Below are positions 7,527 through 15,491 of a stretch of 18,505 bases of DNA, piece after piece. Made by a program: the position numbers and the translations under genes. Source of the DNA: Sulfitobacter sp. (GTDB lineage: Bacteria > Pseudomonadota > Alphaproteobacteria > Rhodobacterales > Rhodobacteraceae). The DNA lies in contig JAPKCR010000003.1 in the NCBI GenBank assembly GCA_026421135.1, positions 1 through 18,505 on the forward strand, written 5' to 3'. Within the stretch, counting starts at the first letter, position 1; the number at the start of each line of letters is the position of its first letter. The notes below the pieces were generated by a model. The model had not been told where the DNA came from, did no database searches, and saw nothing but the letters and a program-made list of their open reading frames with translations.

Positions 7527-8495
7527 GTGGGTATTTTCTCTTCAATTAACGACATCTTAGGGCCACTTGGCTTGATCGCCATATTGGGCGTGATGGGGCT
7601 GATGATGATCGGCTTGACCGTTATGTTCATCCTCCGGCAGCCCGAAGATCCTCTGGCCAAGCTAAAGCGCAGTCAGTCGGGTGATGGCGGTGATCGCCCG
7701 TCGCAGCAGCGTTTGCGTCAATCAGACCGGAACGAACAGCTTCAGAAATTTGCAAAATTCCTTGAGCCTGAAAACGTCGAGGAGCTAAGCGCGAAGGAAC
7801 TGATGTTGCGTCAGGCGGGCTATGCCTCACGGGACGCGGTGCGGTTCTTCCACTTTGCTCAAATGATCCTTGGCATACTCGGCCTTGTGGTCGGCATTGT
7901 GTATGTCAACTTTTTGGGTGGCGGCGAAGGTCTGACAACCCAAAAGATGATGATCTATACTGTCGGCCCCGGCGGTCTGGGCTATTACCTTCCGCGCTAT
8001 TGGGTGAACAAACGCGTCGGCAAACGCAAAGAAGAAATCACCCGCGGCTTTCCCGATGCGCTGGATATGATGCTGGTGTGCGTCGAGGCTGGACAATCGC
8101 TTGATCAATGTATCGTGCGGGTCGCTCAGGAACTTCGCGCGTCCTATCCGGCATTGGCAGAAGAATTCGAAGTCGTCGCATATGAGATGAAAGCCGGCAA
8201 AGATAAGATCACTGTATTGAACGATATGGGTGACCGTTGCGGCATTCAGGATATTTCATCCTTCGTTACCGTTTTGGTTCAATCTGCTGCATTTGGTACG
8301 TCAATCTCGGATGCGCTTCGGGTTTATGCGGACGAAATGCGGGATAAACGCGTGATGCGCGCCGAAGAGGCCGCAAACAAGTTGCCAACCAAGATGACCC
8401 TTGCCACAATGATGCTCACAGTACCGCCCTTGCTTATCATTCTGGTAGCACCGTCGGTCATGGGTATTGCCCAGCTAAGTGAAGGTTCAAGATGA
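7527..8495 (+). CDS. tadC: Tad inner-membrane platform protein TadC
   Basis: This is the second GspF-like platform subunit, 322 residues from GTG 7527. The longer open frame from 7443 lies inside tadB and has no matching start signal. The first membrane segment is near residues 14-35. Two more follow at about 112-132 and 143-160, and one lies close to the C-terminus. The T2SSF domain contains FPDALDMMLVCVEAGQSLDQ, then ELRASYPALAEEFEVVAYEM, and later VLVQSAAFGTSISDALRVYA. The last codon overlaps the start of the next gene as ATGA (8492-8495), a sign of translational coupling. The role is to form the inner-membrane platform with TadB. Confidence 0.95.
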   Translation: MGIFSSINDILGPLGLIAILGVMGLMMIGLTVMFILRQPEDPLAKLKRSQSGDGGDRPSQQRLRQSDRNEQLQKFAKFLEPENVEELSAKELMLRQAGYASRDAVRFFHFAQMILGILGLVVGIVYVNFLGGGEGLTTQKMMIYTVGPGGLGYYLPRYWVNKRVGKRKEEITRGFPDALDMMLVCVEAGQSLDQCIVRVAQELRASYPALAEEFEVVAYEMKAGKDKITVLNDMGDRCGIQDISSFVTVLVQSAAFGTSISDALRVYADEMRDKRVMRAEEAANKLPTKMTLATMMLTVPPLLIILVAPSVMGIAQLSEGSR

Positions 8496-9091
8496 TCATA
8501 CACCAGAGTCTCAAGCGTCTTCCTTCGCTTGTACTTTGTTTGACAATCGTCACTGGATTAACCGCCTGTTCATCAGGCGGTTTTCCTCCGTTCGGGGTTT
8601 CGCGTACCGACGCCAGCCCCTTTGCCCCCGGTGTAAACCAACGCAAGGATGCCGAAGACGGTGTCGAGGTAGCCCACCGGCTGATGCTGGCCGGTGAATA
8701 CGAACTTGCGATCCGCGCCTTTAACCGGGCCGCATTGGCCACTGAACTGAGCGCAGAAATCCTGTCTGGTTTGGGCAGTGCCAATCTGGGCTTGGGCCGT
8801 CTTGGCCAAGCAGAAAAATTGCTCCGCGAGGCCGTTGCAAAAGATGATACGCAGCCCGAAGTCTGGAACAATCTAGGCGTCGTGTTGATGGAACGTGGCA
8901 AATTAGCCGAGGCAAATCTAACGTTTCGCAAGGCCTATGCGCTGGATAATGGCGAAAGTGACGCAATCCGCGACAATTTACGCTTAGCACTCGCAAAATC
9001 AGAAAACTCTGCTACGATCCAAACTCAAGAAGACGATTATAAATTGGTGCGGCGCGGTTCGGGTGACTACCTAATCCGGCCAGTACCATGA
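8492..9091 (+). CDS. tadD: TPR lipoprotein, TadD-like
   Basis: The 199-residue protein starts at ATG 8492, overlapping the tadC stop by 4 bases. It has a lipoprotein signal with lipobox LTAC and lipidation at C26. After a Gly/Pro-rich linker come about three tetratricopeptide repeats (residues about 55-160), seen as HRLMLAGEYELAIRAFNRAA, then GSANLGLGRLGQAEKLLREA, then NLGVVLMERGKLAEANLTF. In the Tad system TadD is a TPR lipoprotein thought to act as a pilotin or assembly factor for the secretin, which suits an outer-membrane lipid anchor. The TPR and lipoprotein calls are clear. Which of the two TPR lipoproteins here is the functional TadD is a guess; this one has the better positional claim. 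Confidence 0.85.
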   Translation: MIIHQSLKRLPSLVLCLTIVTGLTACSSGGFPPFGVSRTDASPFAPGVNQRKDAEDGVEVAHRLMLAGEYELAIRAFNRAALATELSAEILSGLGSANLGLGRLGQAEKLLREAVAKDDTQPEVWNNLGVVLMERGKLAEANLTFRKAYALDNGESDAIRDNLRLALAKSENSATIQTQEDDYKLVRRGSGDYLIRPVP

Positions 9092-9121
9092 TAGAGGCAG
9101 AGCAGTAAAAGGACGCAAAAA

Positions 9122-9976
9122 ATGCGCCACCCCATTATTTTGGCCATCTGTATCGCAGGTGTGACCGTTGTTGCAGGCTGTGGTGACAAGTCTGGCGACA
9201 GCACAGTTTCGCGTGCGTTTCAGGACGTGAACGTGATTGATGAAACAGACCTTAACGATGTGATGCTAACTGTCGCCGATCCCAACGAGGCGGTGAACCA
9301 CTTTGCCCGCACCGCAAAGGAACAGCCCGATCGCATTGATATCCAACGCGGCTTGGCCCAATCGCTGGTTCGTGCGAAACGGTATCCCGAAGCGGCGGCC
9401 ACCTGGGCAAAAATCGTTAAGATGGAGGCCACCACAGCGGATGACAGCGTCGACTATGCCGATGCGCTGATCCGTTCTGGCGACTGGGCAAAGGCTGAGA
9501 AAACGCTAGATTCTGTACCGCCAACCCATGAAACCTATAACCGCTACCGTCTTGAGGCCATCGTCGCTGACAGCAAGCAGGAGTGGGAAAAGGCTGACAG
9601 CTTTTATGAAATCGCAATCGGGCTTACTACGAAACCCGGATCGGTTATGAACAACTGGGGATACTCCAAGCTGACACGTGGTGAATACAAGGCCGCAGAA
9701 CGTTTGTTTGGTGACGCGATCCGCCAAGACCCCACGCTTTTCACCGCCAAGAACAACCTGATCCTTGCCCGGGGTGCGCAGCGCGAATACACACTGCCCC
9801 CGATCGAGATGGACCAGACCGAGCGCGCGCAGCTTTTGCACACGCTTGCCCTGTCCGCGATTAAGAAGGGCGACGTGGAAACAGGCAAAGGTCTGCTGCA
9901 GGACGCAATCAGCACCCATCCGCAGCATTTTGAAACAGCCGTCCGGTCGCTTCGTGCGCTGGAAAACGCGGGCTGA
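9122..9976 (+). CDS. Second TPR lipoprotein of the tad locus
   Basis: The 284-residue protein starts at ATG 9122, 8 bases after AAAAGGA (9107-9113). A short lipoprotein signal ends in lipobox VAGC, lipidated at C20. The rest is helical with TPR-like repeats: RGLAQSLVRAKRYPEAAATW, ALIRSGDWAKAEKTLDSVPP, WGYSKLTRGEYKAAERLFGD and a last pair near residues 235-265. No catalytic motif is seen. It follows the TadD-like gene by 30 bases and lies just before the prepilin peptidase. It is therefore probably a periplasmic or outer-membrane scaffold for pilus assembly, perhaps partly redundant with its neighbour. The function is inferred from context only. Confidence 0.82.
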   Translation: MRHPIILAICIAGVTVVAGCGDKSGDSTVSRAFQDVNVIDETDLNDVMLTVADPNEAVNHFARTAKEQPDRIDIQRGLAQSLVRAKRYPEAAATWAKIVKMEATTADDSVDYADALIRSGDWAKAEKTLDSVPPTHETYNRYRLEAIVADSKQEWEKADSFYEIAIGLTTKPGSVMNNWGYSKLTRGEYKAAERLFGDAIRQDPTLFTAKNNLILARGAQREYTLPPIEMDQTERAQLLHTLALSAIKKGDVETGKGLLQDAISTHPQHFETAVRSLRALENAG

Positions 9977-9982
9977 CGGGTG

Positions 9983-10477
9983 ATGTCTATCACCGTCTAT
10001 GCGGCAGTCTGGTTTTTGCCTTTTGTCCTCCCGCTATGTTTCTACGCTGCCTTTACGGACATGGCGTCGATGCGGATCACCAACCCGACGATATTGGCAC
10101 TAGCCGGTGTCTTCATCGTGATCGGCCCAATTGCACTGCCTTTTGAAACCTACCTTTGGCACTTGCTTGCCATGGTGATCACCTTGATTGCGGGTATTTT
10201 CCTGAATGCTGCGGGCGTGATGGGTGCAGGTGATGCCAAATTCATTGCCGCAGGTGTTCCGTTTATTGCATTGGGCGACCTAAGGCTGTTGATGGCGTTG
10301 TTCATGGCCACACTCTTGGCGGCTGCCGTTTCGCATCGCGGTGCAAAATACACACCCATGCGCAAATTGGCCCCTCACTGGACCAGCTGGGATGAAAGCA
10401 AAAAATTCCCGATGGGGTTGGCGCTTGGCCCTACCCTTGCCTTCTATTTGATCCTAGGTGCGCTGTTCGGGGCCTGA
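9983..10477 (+). CDS. cpaA: Prepilin peptidase CpaA/TadV (GxGD aspartyl protease)
   Basis: This is a small integral membrane protease of 164 residues from ATG 9983; a GTG at 9980 in the same frame is an equally possible start. It has about four to five membrane segments. The two catalytic aspartates expected for the type IV prepilin peptidase family are visible: D26 in FTDMASMRITNP and D84 in GAGDAK. The N-methylation domain of large PilD-type enzymes is absent, as usual for TadV/CpaA. It would cleave the leader of Flp-type prepilins such as the product at 2-154. It closes the tad gene run, 6 bases after the upstream stop. No terminator is obvious in the 66 bases that follow. Confidence 0.92.
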   Translation: MSITVYAAVWFLPFVLPLCFYAAFTDMASMRITNPTILALAGVFIVIGPIALPFETYLWHLLAMVITLIAGIFLNAAGVMGAGDAKFIAAGVPFIALGDLRLLMALFMATLLAAAVSHRGAKYTPMRKLAPHWTSWDESKKFPMGLALGPTLAFYLILGALFGA

Positions 10478-10501
10478 ATTACGCCATATTCACCGGCTAG
10501 T

Positions 10502-10526
10502 TTGACCGTCAACGAACGATCATTCG
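10502..10526. promoter_or_regulatory. Two adjacent dyads upstream of the AAA+ gene
   Basis: TTGACCGTCAA (10502-10512) is a perfect dyad around a central C. CGAACGATCATTCG (10513-10526) is a second dyad with one mismatched pair. They abut without a gap and end 17 bases before the AAA+ start, suiting an operator at a promoter that overlaps or precedes the leader. TTGACC could also serve as a -35 box. This is inferred from symmetry only. Confidence 0.35.
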
Positions 10527-10530
10527 ACCC

Positions 10531-10536
10531 AAAGGG
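10531..10536 (+). promoter_or_regulatory. Ribosome-binding site that selects ATG 10544
   Basis: AAAGGG ends 7 bases before ATG 10544. The frame also opens at a TTG (10502) inside the dyad region, which has no such signal. Confidence 0.7.
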
Positions 10537-10543
10537 CTATTTC

Positions 10544-11851
10544 ATGAATATGCAAAACTCTGCCGTGATGGCACCCCCACCTCCACGTACCATCGAAGAA
10601 ATGAAATTGCCGGTAGTCATGATGCGAGATATCATGATTAAAACGATGTATCGCAAGAACGTATCTATGGTCAGCGAAGTCGCCAAAGCGATTTGCCTGC
10701 CCGTCCAAGTCACCCAAGAGCTGGTCGACATGGCCCGCGATCAACGCCTTCTTGAGGCTACCGGGACGTTGAACGCCAACAACGGCAATGAAATGGGCTA
10801 TCAACTGACCGATCTGGGCAAGTCGCGTGCGCTTGACGCCCTGGCCCAGTCTGAATATTTCGGTCCTATGCCGGTCCCGCTCGAGGTTTACCGCGAGCAG
10901 GTCAAACGCCAATCGGTCCGAAATATGCAGATCACCCGCGCTCAGTTGCAAGGGGCGATGGGCCATCTGGTTCTACCTGATGAGCTGATCGGTAACCTTG
11001 GGCCTGCCGTATCTGCAGGTCGGTCCATTCTGATGTACGGCCCTCCTGGCAACGGTAAGTCCAGTATCTCGAACGGCATCCGCGACGCGCTTGGCGACAA
11101 AATATTTGTGCCCCGCGCGATCGAATATGCGTCGCAAGTTATCACGGTCTATGATCCGATCGTACATTCCGCCGCCTCGGACGAGGAACAAGACCCCAAT
11201 TCATTGCGCCGCGTCACCCGCTATGACAGCCGCTATGTGAAATGCGAGCGCCCCACAGTTATCACCGGCGGCGAGCTGTCCCTTGATATGCTCGATCTGG
11301 TCTACAACCCTACGGCGCGCACCTATCAGGCCCCGCTTCAGTTGAAATCGACTGGTGGTATTTTCATCGTCGATGACCTTGGCCGCCAGAAAGAACCACC
11401 ACAAAGCATCGTCAACCGCTGGATCGTTCCGCTCGAGGAAAGCAAGGATATCCTAGCCCTGCAATCGGGTGAAAAGTTCGAAGTGCCTTTTGACACGCTG
11501 GTTATTTTCTCGACCAACTTCCATCCGAACGAAATCTTCGACCAAGCCGCTTTGCGCCGCATCTTCTTCAAGATCAAGATCGACGGACCTAACCAGAAAA
11601 ACTTCCTCAAGATCTTTGCGATGGTTGCAAAGAAACGCAAGATGCCTTTGGATGAACCGACATTGATCCATTTGTTGAAAAACAAGTATCCTACCATCGA
11701 CAATACATTTGCCAACTATCAGCCAATCTTCTTGATCGACCAGATCATCGCAATCTGCGAATTTGAAGGGATACCCTATCAAATGACCCCCGAATTGATG
11801 GACCGCGCTTGGGCCAACATGTTCGTCAAAGACGAACACATCGTGAAATGA
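10544..11851 (+). CDS. AAA+ ATPase of unknown role next to the tad locus
   Basis: The protein has 435 residues. The N-terminal part (about residues 20-105) looks like a helical, possibly winged-helix region (SMVSEVAKAICLPVQVTQEL, then GYQLTDLGKSRALDALAQSE). The AAA+ core follows: Walker A GPPGNGKS at residues 166-173 (K172) and Walker B GIFIVDDLGR with D277-D278. Sensor 1 is VIFSTN (N325), and an arginine-finger candidate is the RR at 338-339. An ordinary ATPase cycle is therefore likely. The fold resembles MoxR- or ORC-like AAA+ proteins, but I cannot place it in a named subfamily. There is no membrane segment or signal, so it is cytoplasmic. It follows the prepilin peptidase by 66 bases in the same direction, and the downstream dehydrogenase starts 4 bases after its stop. 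A role as a chaperone or regulator linked to pilus biogenesis is possible but unproven. Confidence 0.85.
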   Translation: MNMQNSAVMAPPPPRTIEEMKLPVVMMRDIMIKTMYRKNVSMVSEVAKAICLPVQVTQELVDMARDQRLLEATGTLNANNGNEMGYQLTDLGKSRALDALAQSEYFGPMPVPLEVYREQVKRQSVRNMQITRAQLQGAMGHLVLPDELIGNLGPAVSAGRSILMYGPPGNGKSSISNGIRDALGDKIFVPRAIEYASQVITVYDPIVHSAASDEEQDPNSLRRVTRYDSRYVKCERPTVITGGELSLDMLDLVYNPTARTYQAPLQLKSTGGIFIVDDLGRQKEPPQSIVNRWIVPLEESKDILALQSGEKFEVPFDTLVIFSTNFHPNEIFDQAALRRIFFKIKIDGPNQKNFLKIFAMVAKKRKMPLDEPTLIHLLKNKYPTIDNTFANYQPIFLIDQIIAICEFEGIPYQMTPELMDRAWANMFVKDEHIVK

Positions 11852-11855
11852 CGCA

Positions 11856-12650
11856 ATGCGGTCATTGATCGGCGTTGCAGGATGCGGGCGCATGGGGGCA
11901 CCGATGCTGGATGCGCTCCGTGCCGCCGGCTTACCAGCGCGTGGATACGATGTGGTTCCCTCCGAACAGGATCACGTCACCGACGATATCGCCGTATTCT
12001 CCGAAGACTTGGACACCCTGATTACCGTCGTGCGCGATATTGATCAAACCGATGCAGTGCTTTTCGGTGATCAGAATTTCACTGCCATTCCTAGCCTGCG
12101 CCGGATCATTATATGCTCAACGCTCAGCCCTCGATATGTAATTGGCCTGCGCGAACGTGTTGCTTCCCATATCACTCTCATCGACGCGCCCATGTCTGGC
12201 GCTCAGATTGCGGCTGAACAGGCCCGTCTCAGCTTTATGTTGGGCGGGGACAGCGATGACCTCGAGACCGCGCAGCCCCTGTTCAATGCCATGGGAAAAT
12301 ATTTCCATCATATGGGCGGGTATGGGGCGGGCATGCAGGCCAAAGTTCTTAACAACCTGCTTGCAGCCTCAAACACCGCGATGACCCGCCTTGTGCTGGA
12401 TTGGGCAGATCAGGCCGGACTGGAAGAGGGAAAACTCCTCAACCTAATTCACACCTCCTCGGGCCAGAACTGGTTAGCCTCCGGTTTCAATGATATCGAA
12501 TTCGCCCGTGACGGCTTTGCAGCCGACAACACCATCGGTATTCTTGTAAAAGACGTCGCCAGCGCTCTTGACGCCGCGCCGATTGGCGCTGACAAATCTC
12601 TGCCCGAACTTATCCAATCAGCAGTCAGGAACCTAAAGCCCCGCGCCTGA
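11856..12650 (+). CDS. NAD(P)-dependent beta-hydroxyacid dehydrogenase-like protein
   Basis: The 264-residue protein starts at ATG 11856, 4 bases after the AAA+ stop, so the two genes are probably co-transcribed. It has the Rossmann motif GVAGCGRMGAPML near the N-terminus. The family signatures follow: IICSTLSPRYV and the substrate-binding DAPMSGAQIA, then GYGAGMQAKVLNNLLAA with the catalytic-type lysine K163. The family includes 3-hydroxyisobutyrate, tartronate semialdehyde and related dehydrogenases. The sequence is slightly short, and the segment after the Rossmann motif (residues 35-70) diverges. Substrate cannot be read from sequence. A link to the upstream ATPase is only positional. No strong ribosome site is visible, which suggests coupled translation. 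Confidence 0.83.
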   Translation: MRSLIGVAGCGRMGAPMLDALRAAGLPARGYDVVPSEQDHVTDDIAVFSEDLDTLITVVRDIDQTDAVLFGDQNFTAIPSLRRIIICSTLSPRYVIGLRERVASHITLIDAPMSGAQIAAEQARLSFMLGGDSDDLETAQPLFNAMGKYFHHMGGYGAGMQAKVLNNLLAASNTAMTRLVLDWADQAGLEEGKLLNLIHTSSGQNWLASGFNDIEFARDGFAADNTIGILVKDVASALDAAPIGADKSLPELIQSAVRNLKPRA

Positions 12651-12681
12651 TTTCATTTTGCCATGTAAACTCCGGGGGTTT

Positions 12682-12695
12682 GGGGGCTGGCCCCC
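12682..12695. repeat. G/C-rich palindrome of Rhodobacterales intergenic type, possible terminator
   Basis: GGGGG (12682-12686) and CCCCC (12691-12695) flank CTGG, making a very stable short hairpin. Just upstream is another run of five G (12674-12678). It lies 31 bases after the dehydrogenase stop, in the 102-base gap before the helicase. Similar G-run palindromes are, to my recollection, common after genes in Rhodobacterales. No T run follows. The rest of the gap shows no gene. Confidence 0.55.
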
Positions 12696-12752
12696 TACCT
12701 TATTGCAGGGCGTGGGGCTGGTTCCTGCGCAATCACAACCTATCTAAACCTA

Positions 12753-15203
12753 ATGCAAATCCTTCCGCCCCAATTCATCGAATGGTTCGCCAGCAAAGGC
12801 TGGACAGTTCATCCGCACCAGCTAGACATGCTGGACCGCGCAGATGCCCCGGCCTTGCTGCTGATTGCCCCCACAGGCGGTGGCAAAACCCTGTCCGGTT
12901 TCCTGCCCACGTTGGTTGATCTGGCTGATGGCGATCACCAAGGGATGCACACCCTCTATATTTCCCCGCTTAAGGCGCTCGCCGCTGACATCAAGCGCAA
13001 TCTCACGACGCCCGTCACCGAGATGGACCTTTCGATCCGGATAGAAGACCGCACCGGGGATACGTCGCAGACCCGCAAACGCCGTCAACGTGCTGACCCA
13101 CCGCATATCTTGCTAACTACCCCCGAAAGCCTTGCTCTCCTCACCTCCTACGAGGATGCCCCGCGCATGTTCAAAGGTCTCAAACGCGTGGTTATAGACG
13201 AAATCCATGCGCTGGCTGACAGCAAACGTGGCGACCAGCTGATGCTGGCACTGGCGCGTTTGCAAACCCTTTGCCCCAATTTGAAACGGGTCGGCCTATC
13301 TGCCACCGTCGAAGATCCGGACGCCATTGCGCATTTTATGGCGCGCCATCCTGACCCCTGCCCGATCCTCTTGGCCGATCCCGGGCCGCCGCCAGACATC
13401 CAGATGCTCCGCACCGAGGAGGCACCCCCGTGGTCGGGCGGCGGCGCGGCTTATGCAATTCCCGCCGTTCTCGAACAAATCCGTCAACACAATACCACAC
13501 TGATCTTTCACAACACCCGCGCACAGGCGGAGATATTTTTTCACAATCTATGGCTGGCAAATGACGATAGCCTGCCTATTGGCATCCACCACGGATCGCT
13601 TGACCGTGGGCAACGCGAACGCGTTGAGGCCGCGATGGTGCGTGGCGATCTCCGGGCGATTGTCTGTACAGGCAGCCTCGATCTGGGCATAGACTGGGGT
13701 GATGTCGATCTGGTCATCCAGATCGGCGCGCCAAAGAACGTCAAACGTCTGGTCCAACGCATTGGTCGCGCCAACCACCGCTATAATGCCCCATCCAAGG
13801 CTCTGTTGGTCCCCGCCAACAGGTTCGAAGTCGTTGAATGCGTTGCTGCACTCGAGGCCGTATTGGAAGGAGAACTTGACGGAGACCCGCGCGGCCCTGG
13901 CCCCCGCGACGTGCTTTGCCAGCACATCCTGATCACCGCCTGCGCAGGCCCGTTTGATGCAGATAGGCTGTACGCCGAAGTGACGTCAGCCGGCGCGTAT
14001 TCCGAACTGACCCGGCCCGGATTCGACGCCTGTCTCGATTTCTGCGCCACGGGGGGCTACGCCCTTCGGGCCTATGACAAATGGCAGCGCTTGATGTTGA
14101 GGGACGGACTGTGGACGCTGCGCGATCCTCGCAGCAGTCAGCGCATCCGCATGAATATCGGCACCATACAGGATACCGACACACTCAAGGTGCGTATGAA
14201 GCGCAACCGTGGCGGCAAACCTCTGGGCGAGATCGAAGAAGGGTTCGCGGCAACCTTAACTGCTGGCGATACATTTCTGATCGGCGGTCAGATCGTGAAA
14301 TACGAAGGCCTGCGAGAAATGACCGTCGAAGTCAGCCGGGATTCCGCCAAAAAACCGCGTATCGCGTCCTTCATGGGTACAAAATTCGCAACATCAACAC
14401 AGCTTTCTGCGCGGGTTCAAAGGATGTTCACGCAAGAGAGCTGGCCCGAACTACCAGACCACACCGCGCAATGGTTGGCCTTGCAACGCAAGGTGAGCCA
14501 ACTGCCCCAGCCGGGCCGATTGCTGGTCGAAAGCTTTCCTCACGATGGGCGCGCGCAAACCGTGATCTATGGGTTTGCCGGGCGTAATGGCCAGCAAACC
14601 CTTGGGCTACTCCTCACAAAACGTATGGAAGAGCTTGGGCTGAACCCGCTTGGATTTGTGGCGACAGATTATGCGACATTGATTTGGGGCTTGGACCCTT
14701 TAGAGAACCCCGCCCCGTTGTTTGACCCGGTCACATTGCATGACGGGTTGGACATGTGGCTGGCGGGGAACGCAGTGATGAAACGCACCTTTCGCGCGTC
14801 CGCGACGATTGCAGGCCTGATTGAGCGTAATACCCCACAGGCCCGCAAATCAGGCAGGCAGGCGACCTTCAGCTCTGACATCCTTTATGACACACTCATG
14901 AAATATGATCCTGATCATCTTATGCTCGACATCACCCGCCAAGAGGCACTGCGTGGGCTTGTCGATTTTGGCCGGATCGAAGAAATGCTGGCGCGGATAG
15001 GCGGGCGGATCGATCACCGCACGCTCGACAGGGTAAGCCCGCTATCGGCACCACTTTTTCTTGAGGCAGGGCGTGTCCCGGTTAAAGGAGGGGCTGAAGA
15101 GCGATTGCTTGCCCAAGAAGCCGCGCGTTTGATGGAAGCATCCGGATTGGCGAACATAACACCTGCCCCATCTGACAAACCACGCTGGCGGGTTGGCTGG
15201 TAA
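12753..15203 (+). CDS. Ligase-associated DNA damage response DEXH helicase (Lhr-like)
   Basis: This is a superfamily 2 helicase of 816 residues, the usual size for the ligase-associated Lhr-type family. Helicase motifs in order are Q-like PHQLDML near residue 20 and motif I APTGGGKT (39-46, K45). Motif II is DEIH (149-152) and motif III is SAT (183-185). In the second RecA domain motif IV is TLIFHNTRAQAE, motif V is GSLDLGIDWGDVD and motif VI is QRIGRANHR. The C-terminal 400 residues form the Lhr-type accessory region (KVRMKRNRGGKPLGEIEEGF and others). In this set the helicase normally works with an MBL-fold exonuclease, an ATP-dependent ligase and the PdeM phosphoesterase. Only PdeM is in this window. 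The start is ATG 12753; no strong ribosome site precedes it. Confidence 0.93.
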   Translation: MQILPPQFIEWFASKGWTVHPHQLDMLDRADAPALLLIAPTGGGKTLSGFLPTLVDLADGDHQGMHTLYISPLKALAADIKRNLTTPVTEMDLSIRIEDRTGDTSQTRKRRQRADPPHILLTTPESLALLTSYEDAPRMFKGLKRVVIDEIHALADSKRGDQLMLALARLQTLCPNLKRVGLSATVEDPDAIAHFMARHPDPCPILLADPGPPPDIQMLRTEEAPPWSGGGAAYAIPAVLEQIRQHNTTLIFHNTRAQAEIFFHNLWLANDDSLPIGIHHGSLDRGQRERVEAAMVRGDLRAIVCTGSLDLGIDWGDVDLVIQIGAPKNVKRLVQRIGRANHRYNAPSKALLVPANRFEVVECVAALEAVLEGELDGDPRGPGPRDVLCQHILITACAGPFDADRLYAEVTSAGAYSELTRPGFDACLDFCATGGYALRAYDKWQRLMLRDGLWTLRDPRSSQRIRMNIGTIQDTDTLKVRMKRNRGGKPLGEIEEGFAATLTAGDTFLIGGQIVKYEGLREMTVEVSRDSAKKPRIASFMGTKFATSTQLSARVQRMFTQESWPELPDHTAQWLALQRKVSQLPQPGRLLVESFPHDGRAQTVIYGFAGRNGQQTLGLLLTKRMEELGLNPLGFVATDYATLIWGLDPLENPAPLFDPVTLHDGLDMWLAGNAVMKRTFRASATIAGLIERNTPQARKSGRQATFSSDILYDTLMKYDPDHLMLDITRQEALRGLVDFGRIEEMLARIGGRIDHRTLDRVSPLSAPLFLEAGRVPVKGGAEERLLAQEAARLMEASGLANITPAPSDKPRWRVGW

Positions 15204-15240
15204 TCTCAACCGTCACCCACTTTTCGACCGCCGTCCTAAT

Positions 15241-15416
15241 GAGTATTTCTAAAAGGGTGAAGATTAGAAGACGCCCCGAACAAAGCCTTTCGACTGACCA
15301 GGACGTCTTCACCCTTTACGGTCATCGGCTCTCCAGCCTGTACCGCACCATCGGTTCTATTGGTTTTTGCTAAAGCATTGATGAACAATCTTGGCTTCAC
15401 CCTTTTAAAAATACTC
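15241..15416. repeat. 176-bp element with 22-bp inverted ends, MITE-like or structured RNA
   Basis: The 22 bases at 15241-15262 and the reverse complement of 15395-15416 match at 21 positions (start GAGTATTT, end GGGTGAAG). A third copy of the core, CTTCACCCTTT, lies inside at 15307-15317 in the right-arm orientation, so the left arm can pair with either of two partners. A further stem is possible between GAAGACG (15267-15273) and CGTCTTC (15304-15310). No transposase and no clear target-site duplication is seen: the flanks read CTAAT and AAATT. It fills most of the 15204-15491 gap between the helicase and pdeM. It may be a non-autonomous mobile element, or a transcribed structure affecting pdeM. 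Confidence 0.7.
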
Positions 15417-15491
15417 AAATTCTGATGGTTCAATGTGTGAAACGGTTGCGGACCTCTTGCAGTCGACTCCCTGATGCCCCATGAACGAAGC

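Noticed and set aside
12674..12717. Possible G-quadruplex from four G runs
   Set aside because: The third loop, containing CCCCC, is too long, and those C runs would instead pair with the G runs as the hairpin reported.
14081..14587. 168-residue + strand frame inside the helicase gene
   Set aside because: It is an alternative frame of the helicase with Arg/Gly-rich content and no start signal.
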